Source: Olsenella sp. (lineage in GTDB: Bacteria; Actinomycetota; Coriobacteriia; Coriobacteriales; Atopobiaceae). Taken from it: DNA of 20,629 nt. The stretch lies in the NCBI GenBank assembly GCA_015062715.1, contig SUUD01000009.1, positions 1-20,629 on the forward strand. Direction: 5' to 3'. The position numbers were made by a program, and so were the translations under genes. Below are positions 7,324 through 16,100 of this stretch, in pieces (positions within the stretch are counted from its first letter, which is position 1; each line of letters begins with the position of its first letter). The notes beneath the pieces were generated by a model. The model was not told the DNA's origin. It did not search any database and saw only the letters and a program-made list of their open reading frames with translations.

Positions 7324-7358
7324 AAAAAGGGCCCGCACGTCGCATGACGTGCGGGCCC
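7324..7358 (-). terminator. Intrinsic terminator, 13-bp perfect stem
   Basis: GGGCCCGCACGTC (7329-7341) and its exact complement at 7346-7358 form a 13-bp stem with a GCAT loop. On the minus strand it is followed by TTTTT (complement of 7324-7328), the classic form, so it most likely ends the coiled-coil gene that finishes at 7381. On the plus strand the trailing sequence is only moderately T-rich, but the hairpin may also stop queA transcripts. Confidence 0.88.
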
Positions 7359-7380
7359 CGTGGTCTCTTCTAGAAAACCC

Positions 7381-8928
7381 CTAGCCGGAGACGGTCTGCG
7401 AGTCGAGCTCGGGCGTCTTCTGGTCGTCGGTGCCGTCCTTGACCTCGGCTTCTGCCTCGGCATCGGCGCTCTCGGTGTCACCTTCCGTGGCATCGCCATC
7501 GCCCTCGGCAGTGGCACCCTCGCCCTCGGCGGCAGCACCCTCGCCCTCGGCGGTTGCGTCCTCGGGCTCCGCGGTGGTCTCGGCGGGCTGGGTCGCGGTC
7601 GCGGCCGGCTGGGGCGCGTCGTCGGCGGCGGGCTTGCGCGAGCAGCCCGAGCCAAAGACGAGCCACAGCACGAGCAGCAGCATGAGGGCGACGACGCCGA
7701 TGATGACCTTGAAGACGGTGCGCGAGCGCTTGGTCGACTCGCGCAGGTCGCGCTCGGCGTCGGCGAGCTCGCGGACGCGCTCGCCCTGGGCGTCGAGCTC
7801 GGCCAGGGCGCTCGTGATGTCGTCGCGCAGGTTCTGGGTCTTGTCGGGCGTGGCGTGGATGTCGTTTGCCTCGTCGATGAGGGCCTGGGCAGCCTCCATG
7901 CGGTCCTGGGCCGCGAGCTGCTCCTTGGTGACCTCGCGCACGCCCATCTCGCGCTCGACGACCGCGTTGTCGAGCGTCGCCTCGTCGGTCTGGGCGTCCT
8001 GGTACAGGCGCTCGTACTCGGTGCGGCGCTGCTCGGCCTCCTGGCGGGCCGACTCGTTGGTGCGCTCGGCAACCTCGAGCGACTGCTGCTGCGTGAGCAG
8101 GTGGGCCTGGGCGCTGTCGACGGCGCGCTGGGTCTCGTCGGTGGTCGACTGGACCTCGCTTCTTGCCGTGGCGAGGTGGATCTGCTCGTTGGCGATCGAC
8201 TGCTGCACCTGGGAGATGGCATCGGTGTCCGCGGACCCGGCCGAGGTGAGGGAGGCGAGCTCCTCGTTGAGGCGTGCGAGGCGCGCGTTGGCGTTGTCGA
8301 CGGCGCGGTTGGCCAGCGAGACCTGGGCGTCGCGGCGCGAGTTGGCGTCGGCGAGCGCAGACTCGGCCTTGCGCACCGCGCGCTGCGCCTCCTTGAGCAC
8401 GCGCGAGGTGTCCTCGGCACGGCTCTTGGTCGAGTCCATGAGGTTCTTGTATGGCCTCAGGCGCGCCTCGTTGTCGACCTTGAGCTTGGCGAGCTGGTCG
8501 GACAGGTGCTCGCGCTGGGCGTTCAGGGCCTTGATGCGCTCCTCGGCGTCCTTGAACTCCGCGGTGGCGCGGGCAAGCGCGTCGCCCTGCTCGGCCATGA
8601 TGGCGTCGTAGTTGCGCTCGATGTCCGTGCGGTGCTCGAGCTCGGCCTGCATCTCCTCAATCGAGACCTTGAGGGCGTCTCGCTTGGAGCGGGCGGCGTT
8701 GTGGTCGCGCTTGGCGCGGCTCACGTCGCGCATGGCCGAGAGGCCCTCGATGAAGGTGCGCGAGGTCTCGGCGGCGCCGGCCGCAACGGCGCCGGCCGCG
8801 CGGTTGAGGCCGCTCTCGCCCTGCTCGGGCGCGGGCCCGTCCTGTCCCTGCGATGTGGCCGCCTGGGGTGCCTCGTCACCGAGGTCGAAGCCGGGCAGGT
8901 CGCGGTCCATATCGTTGTTGTTGGCCAT
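7381..8928 (-). CDS. Long coiled-coil, single-TM protein with low-complexity acidic tail
   Basis: The product has 515 residues. An acidic Gln/Gly-rich N-terminus (about 1-40) is followed by about 330 residues of almost uninterrupted charged, Ala/Glu/Arg/Leu-rich heptad-like sequence, a strong long coiled coil (for example DAEERIKALNAQREHLSDQL and RTEYERLYQDAQTDE). A single membrane segment lies at about 405-428, with TKRSR before it and GSGCSRK after it. The last 85 residues are Ala/Glu/Thr/Asp-rich with three 7-residue EGEGA-type repeats. The basic side before the membrane segment suggests that the coiled coil is cytoplasmic and the acidic tail outside. I cannot assign a family. The ATG at 8928 follows GAGAAGGGA. 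It is divergent from HPr and convergent with queA. Confidence 0.8.
   Translation of the reverse strand: MANNNDMDRDLPGFDLGDEAPQAATSQGQDGPAPEQGESGLNRAAGAVAAGAAETSRTFIEGLSAMRDVSRAKRDHNAARSKRDALKVSIEEMQAELEHRTDIERNYDAIMAEQGDALARATAEFKDAEERIKALNAQREHLSDQLAKLKVDNEARLRPYKNLMDSTKSRAEDTSRVLKEAQRAVRKAESALADANSRRDAQVSLANRAVDNANARLARLNEELASLTSAGSADTDAISQVQQSIANEQIHLATARSEVQSTTDETQRAVDSAQAHLLTQQQSLEVAERTNESARQEAEQRRTEYERLYQDAQTDEATLDNAVVEREMGVREVTKEQLAAQDRMEAAQALIDEANDIHATPDKTQNLRDDITSALAELDAQGERVRELADAERDLRESTKRSRTVFKVIIGVVALMLLLVLWLVFGSGCSRKPAADDAPQPAATATQPAETTAEPEDATAEGEGAAAEGEGATAEGDGDATEGDTESADAEAEAEVKDGTDDQKTPELDSQTVSG
7499..7561 (-). repeat. 21-bp in-frame tandem repeat, three copies
   Basis: Copies at 7499-7519, 7520-7540 and 7541-7561 share the start TCGCCCTCGGC and encode 7-residue EGEGA-type units in the extracytoplasmic tail of the coiled-coil protein. 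Because the unit is a multiple of three, copy-number change would alter tail length without a frameshift. Confidence 0.75.
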
Positions 8929-8953
8929 TGGTTGTCCCTTCTCGCCAACTCAT

Positions 8954-8959
8954 ATCCTA
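8954..8959 (-). promoter_or_regulatory. Possible -10 box of the coiled-coil gene
   Basis: On the minus strand TAGGAT (complement of 8954-8959), 26 nt before the ATG at 8928, could be a -10 box. A convincing -35 is not seen. The same TAGGATAT string occurs in the HPr leader on the opposite strand. Confidence 0.3.
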
Positions 8960-9032
8960 GGTCGATGGTACCCATCACATCATTTTCCAACATAACGTCT
9001 GCCGAGCGAGCCACAACATGGCGAACGGCTTT

Positions 9033-9041
9033 TGATAGGAT
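9033..9041 (+). promoter_or_regulatory. Extended -10 promoter for HPr
   Basis: TGATAGGAT at 9033-9041 gives a TG extension plus TAGGAT, 59 nt before the HPr ATG. ACAACA at 9013-9018, 17 bp upstream, is a weak -35. Confidence 0.4.
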
Positions 9042-9099
9042 ATCGACATGTTGGTAGGCGCTCCTCGCATATGCGCCATTTTGGATGGAGGTAACTCTC

Positions 9100-9378
9100 A
9101 TGGTTTCTGCCCAGACCACGATTATCAACGCAACCGGCCTTCACGCCCGTCCCGCTTCCGCCTTCGTCATGGAGGCCAAGAAGCACGCCTGCGACATCAC
9201 CATCAAGGACGTCGACAAGGACGCCGCCCCCTCCAACGCCAAGTCGATCATGATGATCCTTGCCGCCGGCCTGGGCTGCGGGACCAAGGTCGAGGTCACC
9301 TGTGACGGCGAGGGCGAGCAGGAGGCCCTCGACGCCATCATCGCCCTCATCGACAGCGGCTTCGGCGAGACCGAGTAG
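9100..9378 (+). CDS. ptsH: Phosphocarrier protein HPr
   Basis: HPr is the small cytoplasmic phosphocarrier between enzyme I and the sugar-specific EII proteins of the PTS. The 92-residue product carries the active-site motif GLHARPA with the phosphorylated histidine exactly at His15. It also has the regulatory serine (Ser49 in NAKSIMMILAAG, equivalent to Ser46 of low-GC Gram-positives), so HPr kinase control is possible. The start is the ATG at 9100: GGAGGT at 9087-9092 lies 7 nt upstream, whereas the in-frame ATG at 9085 would encode that ribosome site. No ptsI or EII gene is next to it. A GC-rich hairpin follows 21 nt after the stop codon. Confidence 0.95.
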   Translation: MVSAQTTIINATGLHARPASAFVMEAKKHACDITIKDVDKDAAPSNAKSIMMILAAGLGCGTKVEVTCDGEGEQEALDAIIALIDSGFGETE

Positions 9379-9399
9379 CATTCACGTCTGGTTAGTTTG

Positions 9400-9432
9400 G
9401 GGAGGCCCGGCGCCTGGTGCGTCGGGCCTCCC
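9400..9432 (+). terminator. Hairpin after HPr, likely terminator without U-tract
   Basis: GGGAGGCCCG (9400-9409) pairs perfectly with CGGGCCTCCC (9423-9432) around a 13-nt loop. No run of T follows, so termination may be partial or the hairpin may mainly stabilise the HPr message. Confidence 0.5.
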
Positions 9433-9483
9433 GCGTTGCGGCAGACTTAGCCCCTGGCACGTTCGCACCACGAGGGAGGCCCC

Positions 9484-10626
9484 ATGAACGAGGGACGCTG
9501 GTTCACCTACGACATCGTCGCGGAGGACCCCGCCACGCACGCGCGGGCGGGCGTGCTGCACACCCCGCACGGCGACATCGAGACCCCCGTCTTCATGCCC
9601 GTGGGGACCAAGGGCACGGTCAAGGGTCTGCTGCCGTCCCAGCTCGAGGACCTTGGCGCGCAGATCGTGCTCGCCAACACCTACCACTGCTCCATGCGCC
9701 CGGGCGCGGACGCGGTCGAGCGGCTGGGTGGGCTGCACGAGTTCATGCAGTGGCACCATCCCATCCTCACCGACTCGGGCGGCTTCCAGGTCTTCTCGCT
9801 GGGCGAGCACTTCAAGCTCTCGGACGACGGCGTGCGCTTCCGCGCGGTCGACTACGGCGGCGAGAACATCACCTGGACGCCCGAGCGCAACATGGAGATC
9901 GCCCAGAAGCTTGGCGCCGACATCGTCATGCAGCTCGACCAGTGCCCCGGCTACCCCTCGCCGCGCGAGTACGTCGAGCGCGCCGTGGAGCTCTCGAGCA
10001 TGTGGGCCGAGCGCTGCTTTGCCGCACACACCAGGCCCGACCAGGCCCTCTTTGGCATCGTCCAGGGCGGCATGCACCTCGACCTGCGCCTGCGCTCGCT
10101 CGAGCACCTCGAGTCCTGCGCCGACTTCCCGGGCTACGGCATCGGCGGGTACTCGGTGGGCGAGGACCACGAGACCATGTTCGAGACGCTCGCGCCCCTG
10201 GTGAGCGAGCACATGCCCAAGGGCAAGCCGCGCTACCTCATGGGGGTGGGCAACCCCACGACGCTCGTGCGCGGCGTCGCCTGCGGCATCGACATGTTCG
10301 ACTGCGTTCTGCCCACGCGCGCTGCGCGCATGGGCTCGGCCTTCTCGCACGAGGGCCGGCTCAACTTCCGCCACGCGCGCTTCATCGACGACGACGGCCC
10401 GCTCGACCCGCTCTGCACGTGCCCCACCTGCACCGGCGGCTTCACCCGCGCCTACCTGCACCACCTCGTGCGCCAGAAGGAGATGGTGGGGTCGGTGCTG
10501 CTCTCGATGCACAACGTCTTCTTCCTGGTCAACCTCATGCGCGAGGCCCGCGCCGCCATCGTCGCCGGTACCTACGGGGACTTCCTGGCCGGCTGGATGG
10601 ACTCGCCGGCGGCCGTCGACTGGTAA
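9484..10626 (+). CDS. tgt: tRNA-guanine transglycosylase Tgt
   Basis: Tgt exchanges guanine 34 of GUN-anticodon tRNAs for preQ1, the entry step of the tRNA part of queuosine synthesis. The 380-residue length is typical. Visible signatures are ETPVFMPVGTKGTVK, ANTYHC (commonly ANTYHL), LTDSGGFQVFSL with the general base Asp97, GIVQGG, and FDCVLPTR with the nucleophile Asp273. The zinc site is Cys311, Cys313, Cys316 (CTCPTC) with His343 (SMHN). The substrate-loop motif reads GIGGYSVGE rather than the common GGLAVGE. The ATG at 9484 has AGGGAGG at 9473-9479. It heads the block that continues with secD, secF, recJ and rel, a neighbourhood seen in many bacteria, though a promoter lies between tgt and secD. 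Confidence 0.96.
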   Translation: MNEGRWFTYDIVAEDPATHARAGVLHTPHGDIETPVFMPVGTKGTVKGLLPSQLEDLGAQIVLANTYHCSMRPGADAVERLGGLHEFMQWHHPILTDSGGFQVFSLGEHFKLSDDGVRFRAVDYGGENITWTPERNMEIAQKLGADIVMQLDQCPGYPSPREYVERAVELSSMWAERCFAAHTRPDQALFGIVQGGMHLDLRLRSLEHLESCADFPGYGIGGYSVGEDHETMFETLAPLVSEHMPKGKPRYLMGVGNPTTLVRGVACGIDMFDCVLPTRAARMGSAFSHEGRLNFRHARFIDDDGPLDPLCTCPTCTGGFTRAYLHHLVRQKEMVGSVLLSMHNVFFLVNLMREARAAIVAGTYGDFLAGWMDSPAAVDW

Positions 10627-10642
10627 GCCAATCCGCCCTGGG

Positions 10643-10673
10643 GACGGGCGCGCACCCGTCTGCTGTGCGTTTT
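10643..10673 (+). terminator. Possible weak terminator after tgt
   Basis: GACGGG (10643-10648) pairs with CCCGTC (10655-10660) around a 6-nt loop. TTTT follows at 10670-10673, but 9 nt away from the stem, so termination would be poor. The secD promoter lies immediately downstream. Confidence 0.3.
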
Positions 10674-10685
10674 CGCCAGGAGCGC

Positions 10686-10691
10686 TATAAT
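10686..10691 (+). promoter_or_regulatory. Consensus -10 box for the secDF-recJ-rel block
   Basis: A perfect TATAAT at 10686-10691 lies 61 nt before the chosen secD start. The spot 17 bp upstream (CTGTGC at 10663-10668) is a poor -35. The box overlaps an in-frame ATG at 10690, which argues that this ATG is not the secD start. Confidence 0.55.
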
Positions 10692-10752
10692 GGCCGGCGG
10701 AAGAACCTCGACGGCGGGCCCTGGGGCGCGCCAGGAAAGCGAAGAGAGCACA

Positions 10753-12222
10753 ATGACAAAAGAGAAGAGCCCGGCCTCGGCTGCCGCCGGGGGCCGAAGG
10801 GGTGCCGGGAAGGCATCCGGAACCACCACGAACCGTCGTCACGACACGGCCGAGATGCGCCGCTACAAGGCGGTCCTGGCCATCCTCGCCGTATTCTGCG
10901 TCGCCTGCGCGGGCCTGTTCTGGCCACTCGACCAGAAGATCACGCAGGGCCTCGACATCCGCGGCGGCGTCTCGGTCATCATGACCGGCCACACCTCGGA
11001 CGGCTCGGACCCCACGCCCGAGGACATGGACACGGCGACCGCCATCGTGACGAACCGCGTCAACGCGCTCGGCGCGTCCGAGGCCACGGTCCAGCAGCAG
11101 GGCACCAATTCGATCCTGGTCCAGATCCCCGGCGCCACGGACGCCGAGGCCGCGGTCGAGACCATCGGGCGCACCGGCCACCTCGAGTTCGTCCGCCTCG
11201 ACGACATCGGTGACGCCGACGCGCTCAACCAGATCTCGCTGGGGATCGAGGGCGTCACCCTGGGCGAGGGCACGTACACCGCGTTCATGGACGGCTCGCA
11301 CATCAAGTCGGTGGCCGTCGGCCAGCCCTCCTACCAGGCGAGCGGCGAGTACGTGGTCAACCTGTCGCTCGACGACGAGGGCCGCAAGCTCTTCGCCGAC
11401 GTCACCACGGCTCTGGCCCCCACCAACGGCCGCATCGCCATCGTCCTCGACGGCGTCGTGAACTCCGCGCCGGCCGTGCAGTCGCCCATCACCGACGGCA
11501 ACGTCCAGATCTCGGGCAACTTCACCGTCGACGACGCCATCGCGCTCAAGACTGTCCTCGACTCGGGCTCGCTGCCCATCAGCCTCGACTACTCCGAGAG
11601 CCGCGTCGTCGGCCCGACGCTGGGCCAGGACTCCCTGCAGCAGGGCGTGCTCGCGCTCGGCATCGGCATGGTGCTCGTCATCGCCTACCTGTTCCTGTTC
11701 TACCGCGGACTGGGCCTGCTCACCTTTGGCTCGCTGACCGTGTTCGCCTTCATCTACCTGGGCATCCTCGCCGTGCTCTCGCGCATGGGCGCCTTCGCCC
11801 TGTCGCTGCCCGGCATCGCCGGCGCCGTGCTCACGGTGGGCATGGCCGCCGACTCGTCGATCCTGGTGCTGGAGCGCTTCCGCGAGGAGATCCGCATGGG
11901 CCGCTCGGTGCGCAACGCCTCCATCTCCGGCGTGCGCCACGGCATCGGCACCTCGCTCGACGCCGACGCCGTGACCCTGGTCTCGGCGCTCGCGCTGTTC
12001 CTGTTCGCCGTCGGCCCCGTGAAGGGCTTCGGCCTCACGCTCATGCTCGGCATCATCTGCGACATCATCACGATGTTCCTGTTCAAGGCCCCCGCCCTGC
12101 GCCTGCTCGCCAACGGCGCCATCCAGGCCAACCCGGGCTTCTGGGGCATCTCCGAGGACCTCGAGGAGGCCGCCGGCAAGCGAGATGCCAAGGCCGTGAA
12201 GGGGGGTGTCGCCCATGCGTAG
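10753..12222 (+). CDS. secD: Protein translocase subunit SecD
   Basis: SecD, with SecF, uses the proton gradient to help SecYEG move proteins across the membrane. From the ATG at 10753 the product has 489 residues. An in-frame ATG at 10690 is rejected because it overlaps the TATAAT box. A basic N-terminus precedes TM1 (about 39-56), followed by GLDIRGG (Gly66-Gly72). The periplasmic P1 region contains NRVNALGASEATVQQQG and NGRIAIVLDGVVNSAPAV, and the conserved SGSLPISLDY segment leads into five further membrane segments. The usual GMAVDANVLIFERI motif reads GMAADSSILVLERFREE here, keeping the key Asp (367) while DAN is replaced by DSS. No yajC precedes it. Its last 8 nt overlap secF. Confidence 0.94.
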   Translation: MTKEKSPASAAAGGRRGAGKASGTTTNRRHDTAEMRRYKAVLAILAVFCVACAGLFWPLDQKITQGLDIRGGVSVIMTGHTSDGSDPTPEDMDTATAIVTNRVNALGASEATVQQQGTNSILVQIPGATDAEAAVETIGRTGHLEFVRLDDIGDADALNQISLGIEGVTLGEGTYTAFMDGSHIKSVAVGQPSYQASGEYVVNLSLDDEGRKLFADVTTALAPTNGRIAIVLDGVVNSAPAVQSPITDGNVQISGNFTVDDAIALKTVLDSGSLPISLDYSESRVVGPTLGQDSLQQGVLALGIGMVLVIAYLFLFYRGLGLLTFGSLTVFAFIYLGILAVLSRMGAFALSLPGIAGAVLTVGMAADSSILVLERFREEIRMGRSVRNASISGVRHGIGTSLDADAVTLVSALALFLFAVGPVKGFGLTLMLGIICDIITMFLFKAPALRLLANGAIQANPGFWGISEDLEEAAGKRDAKAVKGGVAHA

Positions 12223-13165
12223 CTTCGTGTCGAGGGAGATCCCGTTCATCCCCAACCGCAAGAAGTTCTTCATCCTGTCCGGCACCCTCATCGCCCTGGC
12301 CGTCGTGGGACTGGTCGTGCGCGGCCTGCTCTTTGGCATCGAGTTCCAGGGCGGCACCGAGATTGACTTCCGCGCGACCGGCGACATCCAGATCGAGCAG
12401 ATGCGCGCGGCCCTCGAGGACGCCGGCGAGGTCGGCCCCACGGTCCAGACCGCGGTCACCGAGGGCGAGGCGGGCTTCCTCGTCCGCAGCGACACCACCG
12501 ACCCGACGCTCGCCGCCGAGCACGCCGCCGCGGCGGCCGAGGCCCTGGGCCTGGCGGATGACTCCTACCAGGTCACGACCATCGGCCCCGACTGGGGTGC
12601 CAACGTCACCCGCTCCTCGGCGACGGCCTTCGCCATCGCCATCGTCGCCATCCTGGCCTACGTCACCATCCGCTACGAGGTCAAGATGAGCGTCTGCGCC
12701 GTCGTGGCCCTGCTCCACGACCTCGTCGTGACGGTGGGCATCTACGCCTGGACCCAGATGCCCATCACGCCCAACGTCGTCGCGGCCCTGCTCACCATCA
12801 TGGGCTACTCGCTCTATGACACCGTCGTCGAGTTCAACCGCATGAGCGAGAACGCCAACACGCTCAAGGACGGAGTGCACCGCACCTTCCACCAGATCGC
12901 CAACTACTCGATCAACGAGGTGTTCACGCGCACGATCAACACCACGCTGACCTCGCTCGTGCCCGTCGTGGCCATGCTGCTCTTTGGCGGCGCCACCCTC
13001 AAGGACTTCGCCTTCGCCATGATGATCGGCCTCGTCCTGGGCACGTACTCGTCGTGGGGCATCGCCTCGCCGCTGCTGTCGGTCTGGAAGACCCGCGAGC
13101 CCAAGTGGGCCAAGCTCGAGGACCGCTACGCCCAGGCGGAGGCCGCCGCTGCCGACGAGGCATAG
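12215..13165 (+). CDS. secF: Protein translocase subunit SecF
   Basis: SecF partners SecD in the proton-driven accessory translocase in the cytoplasmic membrane. The 316-residue protein shows the family order: TM1 near residues 18-40, FQGGTEIDF in the first extracytoplasmic domain, then five membrane segments including TRSSATAFAIAIVAILAYV, LLTIMGYSLYDTVVEFNRM with Asp202 (canonical form GYSINDTVVVFDRI), and NEVFTRTINTTLTSLVPV. The ATG at 12215 overlaps the secD stop region by 8 nt and has a G-rich ribosome site at 12199-12206; a GTG at 12206 in the same frame falls inside that site. The overlap implies coupled translation with SecD. recJ follows after 11 nt. Confidence 0.94.
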   Translation: MRSFVSREIPFIPNRKKFFILSGTLIALAVVGLVVRGLLFGIEFQGGTEIDFRATGDIQIEQMRAALEDAGEVGPTVQTAVTEGEAGFLVRSDTTDPTLAAEHAAAAAEALGLADDSYQVTTIGPDWGANVTRSSATAFAIAIVAILAYVTIRYEVKMSVCAVVALLHDLVVTVGIYAWTQMPITPNVVAALLTIMGYSLYDTVVEFNRMSENANTLKDGVHRTFHQIANYSINEVFTRTINTTLTSLVPVVAMLLFGGATLKDFAFAMMIGLVLGTYSSWGIASPLLSVWKTREPKWAKLEDRYAQAEAAAADEA

Positions 13166-13176
13166 GGGAGGCCGAC

Positions 13177-16100
13177 ATGCCAGGACTTGCCGACAGCAGC
13201 CGGTGGGCCCTTCTCCCGCACGACGAGGCCGCCGAGCGGCGGCTCGCACGTGAGCTGGGCATTCCACCGCTGGTCGCACGCGTGCTGTGCGCGCGTGGCA
13301 TCACGTCTGCCGCGTCAGCCCGCGACTTCCTCAGTCCCTCCCTCGAGCGCGACTGGGAGGACCCGCTGGTCATCCCGGGCATGCGCGAGGCGGCCGACCG
13401 CGTCGAGCGCGCCATCCGGGCGGACGAGCACGTGGCCGTCTTCGGCGACTTCGACGTCGACGGCATGACCTCGACCTGCCTGCTCTCGCAGGCGCTCTCG
13501 GAGCTCGGGGTCTCGCGCGTACACCCCTACATACCGCACCGCTTCGGCGAGGGCTACGGCCTCTCGCGCGAGGCGCTCGCCCGGGTCATGGAGGACGGGC
13601 AGCCCGACCTCGTCATCACCGTGGACAACGGCATCGCCGCGGCCGAGGAGGTCGGCTGGCTCACCTCCCAGGGCATCGACGTCGTAGTGACCGACCACCA
13701 CGAGCCGGCGGACCTCGTGCCCAGCGGCGTTCCCGTCACCGACCCCAAGCTCGACCCGGATTGCCCGTCGCGCGAGCTCGCCGGCGCCGGCGTCGCGCTC
13801 AAGCTCGTGCAGGAGCTGGGCAGGCGCCTCGGGCGGCCGGAGCTGTGGCGGGCGCACACCGACATGGCGACGCTCGGGACCGTCTCCGACATGATGCTGC
13901 TCACGGGCGAGAACCGCGCCCTGGTGACCGACGGCATCGCGCGCCTGCGCTCCACGCCGCGCCCCGGCATCGTCGCGCTCGCCTCGATCGCGGGCGTCAA
14001 CCTCATGGAGCTTACCTCCGACAGCCTTCCCTTCTCGCTCATCCCTCGCCTCAACGCCGCCGGCCGCATGGGCGGCGTGGAGGTCGCGTTCGACCTGCTC
14101 CACACCAACGACCCCGCCCGCGCGACCGAGCTCGCGGGCCAACTCGAGGCCATCAACCGTGAGCGCCGCGAGATCGAGTCGGCCATGGCCGAGGAGGCCC
14201 TCGCCAAGGTCCGCGACAGCTACGACGGCGGTCGCGTGATCGTCGTGGGCGGCGAGGGCTGGCACGAGGGCGTCAAGGGGATCGTGGCGAGCCGCATCGT
14301 CAACCGCTACAACGTGCCCTGCATCCTGTTCACCATCGCGGACGGCATCGCGCGCGGCTCGGGGCGCTCCGTGGGCAGCGTCGACCTGTTCCATGCCATC
14401 GAGCAGTGCTCCGACGTCACCCTGCGCTTCGGCGGGCATGCCGGCGCCGTGGGCGTCACGCTCGAGGCCGACCGCCTCGACGAGTTCCGCGCGCGCCTCT
14501 CGCAGGTCATGGCCGAGCTCCCGGCCGAGCAGTTCGTCTCGCACGACGAGGTCACCGCCCAGGTCGGCCTCGACGAGATCACGGTGTCGGCCATCGACTC
14601 GCTCGACATGCTCCAGCCCTTCGGCCAGGGCAACAAGAAGCCCCTGTTCGCCGTGCGTGGCGTCACCATGCGCAGTCGCTCGTGCGTGGGCGCCGGCGGC
14701 GAGCACCTGCGATTCGTCGCCTCGGATGGTGCCTGCGGCGTGCCCGCCATCATGTTCCGCGTGCCCAACATCGACGCCGCGGCAGCCTATGAGGGTGCCG
14801 TCGACCTCGTCTTCGAGGTCGTCAACGAGACCTGGCAGGGGAGGGTCAAGCCCAAGCTCATGGTGCGCGACATCCTGTACCGCGACACGGCGCCCAGGCC
14901 GCGCCCCGATGACGCCCCGACGCTTGCCGACGACCTGTTCTCGCGTGCGCACGAGATCCTCAACCGCGACGAGTACGCGGGGCTGGCCGACGCCACGAGC
15001 TTCGCGACCAAGGTGGTCGGCGTCACCTTCGAGGGGCGCCAGGCTGCCCTGGGCTCCCTCTCCGAGGGAGACGAGCTGCTGCTCGAGCGCCAGCCAGACA
15101 ACGCGCACGACCCCTCGGCCATCGCCGTCTTCGCCGAGACGGGCGACCAGCTGGGGTTCCTGCGCCGCCAGGTGGCCGCGGCCATCGCGCCCGCCATGGA
15201 CGCCGGCGCCGAGTACGTCGCCCACGTGCTGCAGGTGACCGGCGGTGACGAGGGCCGCTCGTACGGCGTCAACATCCAGGTCGAGCGGCTCGAGGACGAG
15301 CCGTCGGGCCAGATGGCCCTCGAGCTCGAAGGCGCGGCTCGCCGCGCCCGCCTCCAGGCGCTCTCGCCCCAGGAGCTCACCGACGAGCTGCGCCGCTCGC
15401 TGATCGGCGACCACCAGCTGCTGCCCGCACAGGCGGCCGCCCTCGACAACCTCGCCCACGGGCGCTCGACGCTCTGCGTCATGGCGACCGGCAGGGGCAA
15501 GTCGCTCATCTTCCACATCCACGCGGCCCGCGAGGCCATCCTGCGCGGTCGCGCCAGCGTCTTCGTGTACCCGCTGCGCGCGCTCGTCGCCGACCAGTCC
15601 TTCCATCTCGAGGCGGCCTTCGCGCAGATGGGGATGCACGTGCGCGTCCTCACGGGCGAGACCCCGCTCGACGAGCGCGACGAGGTGTTCTCGTCGGTCG
15701 CGTCCGGCGGAACCGACGTCCTGCTCACCACCCCCGAGTTCCTGGCGATCCACGCCGCGCGCTTCGCGGGGACCGGCCGGGTCGGCTTCGTCGTCATCGA
15801 CGAGGCCCATCACGCGGGGCTCTCCGCCGGCGGCAACCGGAGTGCCTACGGCAGCCTCCCCGAGGTCCTGGACGCCCTGGGCCGGCCCGTCGCGCTTGCC
15901 GTCACGGCGACGGCCGCCACCCCGGTCGCCCGCGAGATCTGCCGGCTGCTCGCGATCGACGAGCGCGACGTGGTGCTCGACCGCTCGGTGCGCGAGAACC
16001 TCTCGGTGCGCGACTGCCGCGAGCTGCGCGACCGCGACGCCGCCCTGGTGAGCGTCGTGGCGAGCGGGGGCAAGAGCGTCGTCTACGTCAACTCGCGCGA

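Noticed and set aside
9085..9099. Earlier in-frame ATG for HPr
   Set aside because: The five extra codons contain the GGAGGT ribosome site of the ATG at 9100, and the later start places the active-site histidine exactly at position 15.
10690..10752. Earlier in-frame ATG for secD at 10690
   Set aside because: It overlaps a perfect TATAAT box, has no Shine-Dalgarno sequence, and would add a low-complexity N-terminus not expected in SecD.
9382..12498. Very long minus-strand open frame opposite tgt, secD and secF
   Set aside because: It runs antisense to three clear genes. The translation is low-complexity, rich in Arg, Gly, Ala, His and Asp, without recognisable domains; such frames are expected opposite GC-biased codons.
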